Part shown: piece after piece, positions 45,020 through 55,830 of the stretch | Layout of the letters: each line of letters starts with the position of its first letter | How positions within the stretch are numbered: position 1 is the first letter of the stretch | Assembly (NCBI GenBank): GCA_014155875.1 | Contig: JACEFZ010011721.1 | Location: 1 to 64,000 of the forward strand | Direction: 5' to 3' | DNA length: 64,000 nt | Source of the DNA: Cepaea nemoralis | Lineage: Eukaryota > Mollusca > Gastropoda > Stylommatophora > Helicidae | The notes under the pieces: generated by a model | What the model was told of the DNA's origin: nothing | Databases searched by the model: none | The model's input: only the letters and a program-made list of their open reading frames with translations | Translations under genes and position numbers: made by a program

Positions 45020-45256
45020 TATGAGCTCTGTGGTGAAGGGGTTACAGACGCAATTTGTAATCGCATACCCATTAGAAACACAGCTGCTGGCGATTTGGCA
45101 GCAGACTGCATTGTGTTGATTTTCATACAATATTATGAGTGCTGGTCGTTCAGAAAGCAATGGCAAACTACTGAACATAAACTTGCCCAGAAATCACAAA
45201 CAGCAACAAATGCTGGGGTTGGCTGCGACATCCTGTAAAGGATATGCAACTAACTT
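45020..45256 (+). mobile_element. SINE A copy
   Basis: Head tgagctctgtggtgaagggg, body acagctgctggcgatttggc, core cagaaagcaatggcaaacta, end ggatatgcaactaac. Degraded box B (cattagaaac). Preceded by a 29-base poly-C tract and AT-rich sequence. Confidence 0.83.
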
Positions 45257-45960
45257 TTTGTGTGTGGGGGGGGGGGGGGCACCTTTGAACAGATTTGCAC
45301 TCTAACATGGAGTCATGGCATATACCTGGAAATAGCTATGAACTTGAGTCATTTTCTAAGTATTCATCCTTCAAGGTGATGCACTGATTGTAGAATTCCA
45401 CCTTCTAGGTCTGGAACCATGTCTCAAGTTCATCCTGAATGAGATTGTGTCTCGTGCCAAAGTAATTTTCCACCATTTCACAGTGTCATTTGACAGGCAG
45501 ACATCCTTGTAAATGGCTTCGCGGGTTTGCTCTGCAGGAATTTAATTTTGCAGCGACCCTATTTTTTTCATGATCACTTTATACAGACCTGCACCAGTTT
45601 CCTTGCAACTTCTCATGCAATCGACACACACCATGTAGTGCAGGACATTTAAACCACAGTGCGTCTTTACAATAATACACACACAGCACTCCCGCTTGTC
45701 TCAATGATTTCTTACTGAAGTGCATAACTTGTTTACCTCCTGATAGTAGAGGACTGTGTGGTAATGTTGTGAATTGTTTTCTTGCTGCACATATTGGTTC
45801 ATTCTAGAGCTTGTCATGTTTCATCTTCTATATTGTTTTATTTTTATTACTTTCAGATGATTGCAAATCTATTGGTCTTTTTTTAAACAATGTTTTGAAC
45901 CCTTACAGTAAGCCATCTTGTTTATTTTTAGGCAGCCTGGAATATTGTATTCTCAGGTCA
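45257..45960. other. no gene supported
   Basis: The minus strand at 45360-45480 has a faint resemblance to a transposase C-terminus, too weak to call. Otherwise unique AT-rich sequence. Confidence 0.35.
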
Positions 45961-46380
45961 CTTAACAAGAAAGACATAATGGACAGTTCACATCACAAGA
46001 AAGACATAATGATCAGTTCACATCACAAGAAAGACATAATGGACAGTTCACATCACAAGAAAGACATAATAGACAGTTCACATCACAAGAAAGACATAAT
46101 GGACAGTTCACATCACAAGAAAGACATAATGGACAGTTCACATCACAAGAAAGACATAATGGACAGTTCACATCACAAGAAAGACATAATGGACAGTTCA
46201 CATCACAAGAAAGACATAATGGACAGTTCACATCACAAGAAAGACATAATGGACAGTTCACATCACAAGAAAGACATAATGGACAGTTCACATCACAAGA
46301 AAGACATAATGGACAGTTCACATCACAAGAAAGACATAATGGACAGTTCACATCACAAGAAAGACATAATGGACAGTTCA
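45961..46380. repeat. 30-bp array, 14 near-identical copies
   Basis: Unit catcacaagaaagacataat + ggacagttca. Only copies 1, 2 and 4 differ (start, gatcag, agacag). The plus strand is open through it as repeated HHKKDIMDSS, but the frame before it has no gene features. Confidence 0.93.
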
Positions 46381-46930
46381 CACAGATGAGAATGTATCAT
46401 CTGGCTCAGCTGATTTTGCCAAAAATACTCAGACTTGATCATCTTCAGAGTGTTTGTATTTTTGGTGCATCTGAAAGCTGCATGACAATTCCCAGTAGAT
46501 GTGTTTATACTAGTGTTTGCTGCACCTCAAATACATGACAAGTTCCTGTAAATGTGCTGGTATTGATTCCCAGCATGTAATGACACCTGTCTTTGGCAGA
46601 CCTGGCCTTGTTAGTTTCTGTGCGTCTCCAGTAGCTTTTCCATCTCCTGAAGGCACTAGTATGGTTTGTTTGCCTGTCCCCATGCTGTGTTGTCATGGTA
46701 AGACATACAAGGTATTCCAGCGGGGAAGTAGCATCTCCCACTATCCTTCTATGATAGGCACCACTGTTTGGCTTGCTACTGCCTATTTGCCCTGTAGAAT
46801 TCTGGCTGATATACAGATGAGAATGTAGCATCCTGGCTGATATACAGATGAGAATGTAGCATCCTGGCTGATATACAGATGAGAATGTAGCATTCTGGCT
46901 TAGTTAATGTTGCCAAATATACTCAAGACT
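46380..46930. repeat. 31-bp short repeat and its outlying copy
   Basis: acagatgagaatgtagcatc + ctggctgatat occurs three times at 46813-46900, and a related block (cagatgagaatgtatcatct ... gccaaaaatactcaga) lies at 46382-46435, matching 46875-46925. Confidence 0.75.
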
Positions 46931-46990
46931 GTCTCAGTGGTTCCAATGCCTGCCTCACACTCCAAAGGTTGTGGGTTCGATTCCAGACTA
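46925..46990 (+). mobile_element. possible tRNA-derived SINE head
   Basis: tctcagtggttccaatgcct (A-box-like) and ggttgtgggttcgattccag (B box) at tRNA-like spacing. The stems of a real tRNA do not close. The body after it is not shared with the other families here. Confidence 0.45.
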
Positions 46991-47929
46991 TACCATTCAG
47001 TTTACGATGCATTTTTCTGGGACTCTCACTTTGTTCACAACATTGACTGATCTGTTTTTATCATGCTCATACATCAAATGTTGTGTGTTCTTCCTGACAG
47101 ATGTGACTACATTTAGCACAGGAAATCAAAATTGTGACCTACTAGTCATACTTTTATTATACTTTTATATTTTTAGCAAATGTATCCATTGTTTTCATTG
47201 ACATGTTGTGCTTGTTCATGGGACCCGCAGACATTCTCATTTTATTTTTGTTTCTTGTAAAATTCAACATCTTGAATTTTCTGTGTATGCACTTTCATTC
47301 AGCATCACATCACATATTTCTTGCACTATTGTACATAATGTAGAATTGTTTTACAAAAAAGTGTGTCCAGAAATAATCGGGAAAAAAAAAGTTAATCTCA
47401 AGAGTGTAACAAGCGTACCATAGGTTGATTTAATTGTGTTTGAAATGTTGCTTGTTAACATAGAATGCCTTTGGTTATTTTTGTTTCCTATATGAATAAA
47501 GTGCATATGCATAATAATCAGTTTGATTGGTCTGTTGTTCTGTCACAATGATACAGGAAATCTCGCCGACTGATTATTTACAGTAGTTATCAGCTTTCTT
47601 TATATAGTTTATTAGTGTTTTATTACACAAGTTATTTTACTTACTGTATATAACAGCAGAGAAGTGCAATTGGGAAGGTACAAGCCTTACCCTAGAGCAA
47701 GGAAATGCAAGACTGAATGTCATGGCAGGGCAGACCAGGCCCTAAACCTTGGTTGGAACCTGATCTAGGATGGAGGCTCAAACAGGATGACAGAGCATTG
47801 CTTTGCTGATCCGGTAGCTTCTGCACCTTGTTTTGTTCCAGGTTTATTGGTGTTACCATTCCTCTGGAGTAAACTAGGCAGGCTGAGAGAGGGATCATGC
47901 TGCATGGGCAACACATGGTTTCTAAATTC
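46991..47929. other. no gene recognised
   Basis: AT-rich, with AATAAA at 47495 but no coding sequence before it. Nothing else seen. Confidence 0.45.
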
Positions 47930-48010
47930 AGCCCAGGCTTTGTGCTATGGAGAGGTATAATTCCATTTTACAAACTATCATCTTTCAAGATAGCAAGGTG
48001 CCAGTCAGTT
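47930..48010 (+). repeat. dispersed repeat G, second copy
   Basis: cagcccaggctttgtgctat and ggagaggtataattcc match 40750-40790; aaactatcatctttcaagat and ggtgccagtcag match its end. Confidence 0.7.
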
Positions 48011-48100
48011 TATTTCACCATTTATTAACTTTCTCTTTATCTTGCCATTTATTAACTTGGCATTTATTAGCTTGCTCTTTATTGCGCCATTAATAATGAC

Positions 48101-48927
48101 ATGCCATGGACTGCAGATGGTGAATTGCTGCATTCTTGCCGTCGTCATTCACATTCGCAACTGCCAGCGCTATCAAGAACAAGTTACCTGAACAGTTCAA
48201 AAAGCCTCATACGGGGGAGGAAAATGTCACGTTGCAAGATCAACACCAAGAGACAACGGGCGCACAAGATGTGCAGCGTGGGAGCCGCCAAAACCATAAA
48301 GAAGATGAGCGGAGAGAACCTGCCTGCGAGCAGCAGCGAAGAACCTGAACCTATAGATATAACTGAAGCCACCACGAGGAAGATTGACGACAACCTACCA
48401 CAGACAAGAGCCATGACAGCTGAGAAGAAGAGTGAGGAGAAAGACACCAGAGTTGGAAACACCGACTCGCAGACAGTCAGATGGGTTGTCAAATGTATTC
48501 AAGTGGAGCTGACAGATGAACAGACCCTGAAGCAGCTACAAGAAGAGAATCTCCACATCTGAATCTTGAAGGCGGAGCGGATTCGACATACTCTAAGACC
48601 CCTACTACACAAGCGGTGGTGACGACTTAGGACAGTGAGATCCCATGCCAGGTATCGTTGAACAAGAAAGTACAACAGCCTGAAGGATTCATCCCAAGAA
48701 TCGCCCAATGCTCAAGATGCCAGAGGGCCGACCACAGCAGAACATGTCGCAGCAAGACAGAGATCTGCCGATACTGCTCCGAGCACCATACATTCAAGGA
48801 ATGTCTGTTGGCCAAGCTGAACAAGGACTTCCGAATGCCCAACAACAACAGAAAGTGTGCCAACTGCAGGATACCTGGGCTGTTCATACCCCCGTATGAA
48901 AAAATGAGAAGAATGAAGAGAAAATGA
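48101..48927 (+). pseudogene. gag-like ORF1 relic of a non-LTR retrotransposon
   Basis: The first part (48101-48562) is a basic and acidic, low-complexity N-terminus ending QVELTDEQTLKQLQEENLHI, with a TGA at 48560 then ILKAERIRHTLRP in the same frame. After a frame change (about 48625) comes CSRCQRADHSRTC, ICRYCSEHHTFKEC and KCANC, the triple zinc-knuckle pattern of I/Jockey-type ORF1 proteins, which bind element RNA. No endonuclease follows; the sequence passes into a long hairpin at 48903. The full-length LINE at 56 kb lacks this ORF. Confidence 0.8.
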
Positions 48928-49042
48928 AAATTTGAAAAGAAATGTGTTGCTACTTATCTCAGAATCCCAGACTGTGATACTCTGAGATATGTCAAATTTT
49001 TTTCTTCAAATTTTATTTTCATTTTTTCATTCTTCTTATCCC
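48903..49042. repeat. 140-bp foldback (long inverted repeat)
   Basis: Left arm agaagaatgaagagaaaatg to ttatctcagaatccca, and right arm its near-complement (tatcatctgagat reversed, ttttcattttttcattcttc), with a loop of only a few bases around actgtga at about 48970. Arms are about 65 bp and roughly 85 percent paired by eye. It could be a small foldback MITE. It ends the ORF1 relic. Confidence 0.75.
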
Positions 49043-49239
49043 GTTCTTATACCTTATTGTAGTCACTGGAGGGTCTTCTCCGTGATTATATGTTGTGTTT
49101 TGTGTATGTATTTATTTGCTGATGAAGGCTAATCGCTGCAATGTTCTATATGTTTCATAATTCTGTTGTATAAAGCTGCATTTACTTTGTGTTATTTTAT
49201 ATTGTTTAGAGCACAGAACTGAATTTTGTTTGTGGATTA

Positions 49240-49330
49240 ACTTTCCCTATTATCAGTGTCCCTTGCCATCAGGCGAATCCACTCTGACTTCAAAGGTACT
49301 TGTAATTTATGTCCCCGAGTCAAGGAAAAG
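49240..49330 (-). mobile_element. SINE C fragment, minus strand
   Basis: ctttccctattatcagtgtc, ttgccatcaggcgaatccac and cgagtcaaggaaaag match the reverse complement of the middle of SINE C. Confidence 0.72.
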
Positions 49331-50028
49331 AAACTAAGCATTCTTATCCATATGTTGATTCTTGATTTCATACATTCTTTGCTACAAGATATGAATACAT
49401 TCACTCATCACCAGTCGTCTCAAAATTCACCAAACTATACAATAGAAGTTTGATCAACTGGGTTGGAAAACTCAAGCAGCAATATCCCTAAACCAAGCAG
49501 CTGGTGATGGACTGTCGGAGAACCAGAAAATCAAGAAATGTTATATTTTAATGTTTTTTTTTTCTTTACAATAAAAAGTAAGATTTTGTAATAATAATTA
49601 AAGCAAATAAAAAGAATAATTCCAAACTCCATTTCACAACATCAAGATATGAGTATTTAATAGTCTATGCATATTTTATAACGACAAAGCACAGACTTCA
49701 CTGCCTTGTCCAAATCTGAACAGGGTCATACAACAGTTATGTCAGTGGCTGGTATTTGGGAAATGACTTGAATAAAACCTTCCAAGTAAAACTAAACAAT
49801 GAATGCTAAACATCAGCAGGTGTATTACACGGGTTTGAATCTGCAAAAAGAAACCTTGACACTTTGAGAGGTCATGAAATGACTAGACTTGAAACAACAA
49901 GCGCAGATCTGAGAGACTCAGTTTTTGCTGGCCGCTGGCTTCCGGTACTGAAACACAAAACAGAAGCAAAAAACATTAAAATTCAACTGATAAATAGCGA
50001 AGGTTCTGGTGTTCAGGGTGGCTGGGAC
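49331..50028. other. no gene recognised
   Basis: AT-rich unique sequence up to the 26-bp repeat. Confidence 0.45.
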
Positions 50029-50450
50029 AGAAGAAGACATTTCACATCAAGGACAGAAAAAGACATATCACATGAAGGACAGAAAAATACATATCACATC
50101 AAGGACAGAAAAAGACATATCACATGAAGGACAGAAAAATACATATCACATGGACAGAAAAATACATATCACATCAAGGACAGAAAAAGACATCACATGA
50201 AGGACAGAAAAAGACATATCACATGAAGGACAGAAAAAGACATATCACATGAAGGACAGAAAAAGACATATCACATGAAGGACAGAAAAAGACACATCAC
50301 ATCAAGGACAGAAAAAGACATATCACATGAAGGACAGAAAAAGACATATCACATCAAGGACAGAAAAAGACATATCACATCAAGGACAGAAAAAGACATA
50401 TCACATCAAGGACAGAAAAAGACACATCACATCAAGGACAGAAAAAGACC
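50029..50450. repeat. 26-bp tandem repeat
   Basis: Unit tcacatcaaggacagaaaaa + gacata; catcaag and catgaag types alternate. About 16 copies. Confidence 0.92.
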
Positions 50451-50744
50451 AACATACTTTCCAATGACAAATGTTAACTAGTAATTAAAACGATCAAGGT
50501 ATATCTACTGATAATCTGTCACATCTCACAAATTCTTATCTTGTGTTTGATCTACAATTGGTCAAAATGGGCAATCTAGAATGGTCTGAGCCACAATTAG
50601 TCAAAACTAGGCAATCTAGGATGACCTGATCTATGATCAGTTGAAACTAGACAATCTAGAATTACCCCGATCCATACTGGTTGTAACCGGACAATCAAGA
50701 ATGACCTGTTTTTGTGTTTTGACAATTAAGAAACTAACTAGCAG

Positions 50745-50996
50745 AAGGTAGTTGCATATCCTTTACAGGACGTAGCCGTCAACCCCAGCATTTTTTGGCT
50801 GTTTGTGATTCCTGGGCAAGTTTACGTCCAATAGTTTGCCACTGCTTTCTGAACAACTGGCACCCATACCATTTCATTAAAAAAACAAAACAACGTAAGG
50901 CAGTCTGCTGCCAAACCGCCCACAGCTTGTGGTTCGAACTGCGGGTATGTGGGATTACGAATTGCATCAGTAACTCCTTGCACCACAGAACCGGCT
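50745..50996 (-). mobile_element. SINE A copy, minus strand
   Basis: Reverse complement of the family consensus: starts agttgcatatcctttacagg (3' end) and ends at accacagaaccggc (head). Box B region is changed (gttcgaactgcgg). Confidence 0.83.
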
Positions 50997-51239
50997 AGCA
51001 GAAGTGCAGAAAAAAAAAATTATATCTGCGAATGAACAAGTTCTGGAAAATATTAACAGAACACAGGTTTTTTAAAGTAACCAACAAGAAAAGATCTAGG
51101 ACAACATGAATAAAACAGCCAAGAAAAGATCTATCAATGCAGACATGTGTGGAATTAAAGAGCGTCGCACAAGATCAGAAAGCTTTATGACCAGCCCAAG
51201 GGCTGAAACACTTGATGATGATGGATGAGTGTCCTTTCA

Positions 51240-51370
51240 GATGGCTTAGCATATGATTTTGACAGTACTCAATCACCTAGCATATGATTTTGACAGTACT
51301 AAATCACTTAGCATAGGATTTTGACAGTACTCAATCAATTAGCATAGGATTTTGACAGTACTCAATCAAG
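51240..51370. repeat. 32-bp repeat, four copies
   Basis: Unit tagcatatgattttgacagt + actcaatcactt. Confidence 0.85.
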
Positions 51371-51958
51371 AGACTGACAAGCACAGTAAGGGAGCATCAG
51401 TTCCATTTATAATTATTTGTCTAAAGTTCTTTTACAGAAAGTGTAATAAATGATTAATGCATAACCTCTTAGTGTGGATTCTATGTTAACATGTAGTTCA
51501 CAATTAAAGCATGGGTAGATGCACAGAGAGCTAGATGAACATTCAACACTCTCTTGTGTAACCATGAAGTGATAGAGCAGCTTGTCGGTTCTAATTTTAA
51601 ACACCCCCCCCCCCCCCTCCCAAAAAAACAAAAACTATGCCAACAGTAGCACAGCTAATGATAAGGGCTCCCAGGGCTCAAATGTCGTACAGGTCAACGA
51701 GCAGGCACCAGATATAGACACATAAACCTGCTGCCTTGTAGGTAGACTGGGGACAGTCAAAGACTAGAGAAAGCAAACTCCAAAATAAATGTTTGTAAAG
51801 AAGATTAAACTGAGCCACAGCTTGACAAAACAGTGGGATGCAATTCACTTTATGATGTCAAACATTTAATGTAACTAACTTCCCCTCGTGGTGAATTGAC
51901 AGAAAGGCAGACAGATTAAATAAAAATGTCTTACTTGATGGGAAGAAAATGAATGGAA

Positions 51959-52203
51959 GGCAGGCAAACAGACAATGATAAAAACACTCAATATCCTTAC
52001 CCAGAAAGGCAGGCAAAGACAATGATAAAAACACTGAATATCCTTACCCAGAAAGAACTGACTTGGCCAATGGAAGCTCAGATAGAAATTTATATTATTT
52101 ATATTAGTTACCTAACTGATGGAAGAAAGATGGAGGGAATGCAGGCAAACAGACAATGAGAAAAACACTCAATATCCTTACCCAGAAAGAACTGACTTGG
52201 CCA
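51959..52203 (-). repeat. duplicated exon-end and splice-donor segment in the SNF2 gene
   Basis: A block including aaacactcaatatccttac (minus-strand donor GTAAGG) occurs three times: at 51995-52000, 52042-52047 and at the true donor 52176-52181. The middle copy also repeats the last 22 nt of the exon (52048-52069), identical to 52182-52203. The copies lie in the intron downstream of the exon in the direction of transcription. Confidence 0.85.
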
Positions 52204-52266
52204 CGTGAACGCTTCTTGTCTTGTAGTGCTACAATCTTTTCTTCTATGGTGTCTTTACATAAAAAT
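52182..52266 (-). CDS. TTF2/lodestar-like SNF2 ATPase, exon after motif VI
   Basis: This 85-nt exon has an acceptor tttcctaaacag at 52267-52278 and a donor tgg|gtaagg (GT at 52180-52181). It codes FLCKDTIEEKIVALQDKK, matching the C-terminal brace region of TTF2/lodestar (F-x-C-x-x-T-V-E-E-K-I-x-x-L-Q-x-K-K). The last ten residues (RSRGQVSSFW) are less like the family; a weaker donor at caa|gtcagt, nine codons... or about four to five codons earlier, could be the real one. The final coding exon (family end KLTLxDLRxLFGI) was looked for to the left and not recognised. Part of this exon and its donor is repeated downstream at 51995-52069. Confidence 0.88.
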
Positions 52267-52626
52267 CTGTTTAGGAAACAGCCACAAACAAGTTATATAA
52301 ATTGATAACAGGGATTTACTGCTGCTGAGCTTTGTGGGAATCCAAATAGAAACACATTTGACAGAGAAGCTCAAGGGATGGAAAACTACACACATAAAAA
52401 GGTGAATGTTTAGACTGACATCTGTACCAACGTAACAACAAAAATTAAACAATTTAAAATGTTGATAAAGATTTCAATCACAACATTTGCCTTTATTTGT
52501 GCATGTTTTTCCATCCGTCAAGCTTCTCGGCCATATTTTGTGTTTTTATTCACTCCTAAATTTTAAAAAAAAGGAGATATTCCCATAGAAGATATTGCAA
52601 TTGAGGTAAAAAAAAATGCTAAGGAT

Positions 52627-53405
52627 TTTACATACACCAGAGCTTAAATAAGTACCAGTTATGTCTACAATCTGAACTGAAATAAGTATCAGTTGTGTCT
52701 ACAATCTGAGCTAAGTACCAGTTATCTCTACAATCTCAGCTAAGTACCAGTTATCTCTACAATCTCAGCTAAGTATCAGTTATGTCTACAATATGAACTG
52801 AAATAAGTACCATTTATGTCTATAATCTGAGCTAAGTACCATTTATGTCTATAATCTGAGCTAAGTATCAGTTATGTCTACAATCTGAGCTAAGTATCAG
52901 TTATGTCTACAATCTGAGCTGAAATAAGTATCAGTTATGTCTACAATCTGAGCTAAGTATCAGTTATGTCTACAATCTGAACTGAAATAAGTATCAGTTA
53001 TGTCTACAATCTGAGCTGAAATAAGTACCAGTTATGTCTACAATCTGAACTGAAATAAGTACCAGTTATGACTACAATCTGAGCTAAGTATCAGTTATGT
53101 CTACAATCTGAGCTAAGTATGAGTTATGTCTACAATCTGAACTGAAATAAGTATCAGTTATGTCTACAATCTGAACTGAAATAAGTACCAGTTATGTCTA
53201 CAATCTGAACTGAAATAAGTACCAGTTATGTCTACAATCTGAGTTGAAATAAGTACCAGTTATGTCTACAATCTGAGCTAAGTACCAGTTATGTCTACAA
53301 TCTGAGCTAAGTACCAGTTATGTCTACAATCTGAACTGAAATAAGTACCAGTTATGTCTACAATCTGAATGAAATAAGTACCAGTTATGTCTACAATCTG
53401 AGCTT
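52627..53405. repeat. 29/34-bp tandem repeat in SNF2 gene intron or flank
   Basis: Unit aagtatcagttatgtctaca + atctgagct (29 bp), with a longer form carrying gaaat (34 bp) and a subtype with accag. About 25 copies, immediately upstream (minus sense) of the 52.2-kb exon. Confidence 0.9.
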
Positions 53406-53609
53406 CTAAGTTCAGTCAAACACCAACTATGCCTTCAATCTGAGACATATGCAGCACCAGCAATTAAACAGTACTAAAAGGAAACAATACTCAGTAGCGC
53501 TTTAACTTTCTCTGCTGACTGTGTGTGGTGCAGTGGGCTAATTTCATCACGTCAGTTGGGCTTAAATGTTGACTGCAGAAGGTATCTCTTGTTTTCTCTC
53601 CTCTCACAA

Positions 53610-53631
53610 CCCCCCCCCCCCCCCCCCCCCC
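53610..53631. repeat. poly-C tract, 22 bases
   Basis: Pure C run just left of the truncated LINE flank. Confidence 0.9.
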
Positions 53632-53682
53632 AAATCCAAGAAGGTTAAATACTCAGACTGATGAATGGTTCTTGTAACAAAT

Positions 53683-55205
53683 TCGGAGTTCGGACCGTGC
53701 AACAGAGTTCGTGCACGCGCGCCCGGACTTCCTTCGGCGTACCATGCGAATTTCCTCATGGTGTGCTGATGCCGATGCCCTTGTCAACCCTGCAAAGGCA
53801 TCGGTTACATGGTTCTCACTAAACAACCATATTGTGAAAACAGACCTGCCGGCAGTAAGAATGGATGGGAGCATTTTGAGTAGAACCCAGTCAATGACAT
53901 ATCTTGGCGTGAGGCTTGATCGTAGCCTGTCCTTCAGAGATCATGTCGATTATGTCATAACGAAGGCTCGAAAAGGTTTGTCAGCAATGAGAGTCATGGC
54001 GACTGCCAATATCGAGCAAAGACTGCTAATACTTCTGTTCCAAGGACTTGTGCTTTCACGCATCGAGTATGCCCTGGCCATCTTCACTGTCAGCCCTACA
54101 CAGATTGGAAGACTTGAAAAGGTACAAAACGAAGCCATGCGCATCATTTTGGGCTGCACGAGAGACACCTCCTTGACTTCCCGACAATGGAACACAGGAT
54201 CAAGATCTGGAGAGCTCGTGCATACTTAAAAATAAGTGCAGATGAGCAGCACCCTCTGCATGACGCTATATTCAGAGAAAAGGGTGACAGGCTAAAGAGG
54301 GGCAAATCATGGATGGGTCGGGCGGAAGATGTCGTCAGAAAGGTCTGCAGTCTTACCAGTATCAACCCCGGCAAGGAATGGGTGCCGGTGGTTCCAGCTT
54401 TTAAGTGCACTTTCTCCTGCATTATCACACTCGACAGATGGTGCAGAGAGCAGAACCCTGCCACTGTCAATGCAGAGGTTAATGCGCTCATCTATGAACA
54501 CTCAGATAGCCCTGAAGTGCTCATCTATACAGATGGATCTGTTGTAAAGCAGCAGAGAAGTGCGTGGGCATTTACAGCCCGTTCAGCAGGCCGAACCGTT
54601 CAAGAATCCAGTGGTGCCCACTCTATGACCACGAGCAGCATGACGATGGAGGTGATGGCAGTTACACAGGCTTTCATATGGCAGTTACACAGGCTTTCAT
54701 ATGGCTAGAATCACAGCATTATACCAACGTGTGTGTACTAAGTGATTCAATGAGCATGATTCAGAAGGTCGAAGCTGGATCTGTACGTAGACAGTGGACT
54801 GAGTCGCTGCGGAAGTCTGGTGTCCGTAAAGTCACCTTCATCTTCATCCCGGGACATGCGGGAGTCGAGGGAAATGAACGAGCTGACAAACTGGCTGGCT
54901 CCGCACCCCCTGTAGATGGCCAGCCCATGGATCGTGCTGATATTATTAACGTCCTCAAAGATATGGCGAGAACAGAGGACTTTGACGTCAGTGATTCCAC
55001 ATCGCTGTCCAGGATGAAAGACCTGGGAGTAAGAATCGGCACAGCCAGACGCGAGAGGTACATCGGGAAAACAAAGCGCCTCGTCAACCAACACAGAACT
55101 GGCACTATTAGCCACCGGACGCTGATGCATATGCTGGGGGGAGGATCTGAGCACCTATGGACATGTCCGGAGTGCAATGAAGATACCCCAACTGATAACT
55201 GATAA
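53683..55205 (+). mobile_element. 5'-truncated I-like LINE, second subfamily
   Basis: Begins inside the reverse transcriptase thumb region and runs through RNase H (IYTDGS near 54525, MEVMAV, LSDSMSM, GHAGVEGNERADKLAG near 54855) to a C-terminal HLWTCPEC, then a tgataac repeat as tail. It is related to but clearly different from the 56-60 kb element. Frame breaks occur near 54180 and at a 23-bp direct duplication at about 54656-54701 (atggcagttacacaggcttt unit). It is flanked by copies of ctcagactgatgaatggttc: one on the left at 53652, and three on the right at 55219-55310. Confidence 0.88.
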
Positions 55206-55310
55206 CTGTAACAAATACTCAGGCTGATGAATGGTTCTTGTAACAAATACTCAGTCTGATGAATGGTTCTTGTAACAAATACTCAGTCTGATGAATGGTT
55301 CTTGTAACAA
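55205..55310 (+). repeat. three tandem copies of the flank sequence of the truncated LINE
   Basis: The unit aacaaatactcag(g/t)ctgatgaatggttcttgt recurs about every 36 bp. A single copy lies left of the LINE at 53648-53682. The sequence is therefore target-derived, either a target duplication later amplified or a pre-existing array into which the element inserted. Confidence 0.8.
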
Positions 55311-55755
55311 TTCTCAAGCTTATGCTGGCAGTGAGCCAGTTAACCTGCGAGGCCGAGACATATGGCAAAACCTCCTAGCCATGTATCTAGATCTTGATCA
55401 CGTCTGGTGAATAATTTCTGGATATTGACTAGAAGAGCAACTAGCTCAACAATCTTAATTTACAACAACAGCTGCTAACTATATTCTGTCAGCGTCACTC
55501 ACAGATTTAGTTAGCCCAACCTGAGAAGTTGGTGGCCAATGAGTCAGGACTGTCTGCCTCACACACAAATGGGATGTGTTCAATCATTGATAAGGTTCAG
55601 GGATTTAAAAATATTCTGGCCTGTATACATGGTGACTGCTAAGGCCAGCGACTTTTGTTTGTGTGGCAGGAAAACAACTTCAGGCACACACCAGATATGG
55701 TTGAGATGCTGTAATGAAAAGAAACAAGGAACTTTAATCTGAATAACTGCAGTAC

Positions 55756-55830
55756 CTGTAGATGAACACATTCTTGATCTGTCCCATTCGGTAAATGCGA
55801 TCACAAGCTTGTTCTTCCAAGGCTGGATTC
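55756..55830 (-). CDS. TTF2/lodestar-like SNF2 ATPase, helicase motif VI exon
   Basis: This 75-nt exon lies between acceptor tgtatctacag (55831 upward) and donor acag|gtactgc (GT at 55754-55755). It codes NPALEEQACDRIYRMGQ followed by IKNVFIY. QACDRIYRxGQ is SNF2 motif VI with both conserved Arg residues of the ATPase site. The first base completes the Trp of the preceding exon, and the last two (AG) join the A of the next exon as Arg. The intron upstream, 7.2 kb long, contains a complete LINE and a 45-bp satellite. Together with the motif V exon this makes the family call strong. Confidence 0.92.

Noticed and set aside
45360..45680. Mariner-like transposase C-terminus on the minus strand
   Set aside because: A few residues (DELETWFQT, EFYNQCI) hint at it, but stops interrupt and no catalytic or terminal-repeat sequence was found.
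46000..46380. CRISPR-like array (regular repeats)
   Set aside because: Repeats are directly head to tail without unique spacers and the DNA is eukaryotic.
45811..46389. 192-codon frame with a hydrophobic start and HHKKDIMDSS repeats
   Set aside because: The hydrophobic part is ordinary T-rich sequence and the rest is a 30-bp tandem repeat; no gene context.
46505..46831. Overlapping frames of about 105 codons on both strands
   Set aside because: Neither resembles a known family; equal length on both strands suggests chance.
47495..47500. AATAAA as the 3' end of a plus-strand gene
   Set aside because: No coding exon or transcript feature was found upstream of it within several kb.
48930..52181. 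Last coding exon of the SNF2 gene
   Set aside because: No minus-strand match to the family's K-L-T-L-x-D-L-x-x-L-F ending was found; it may be further left or diverged.
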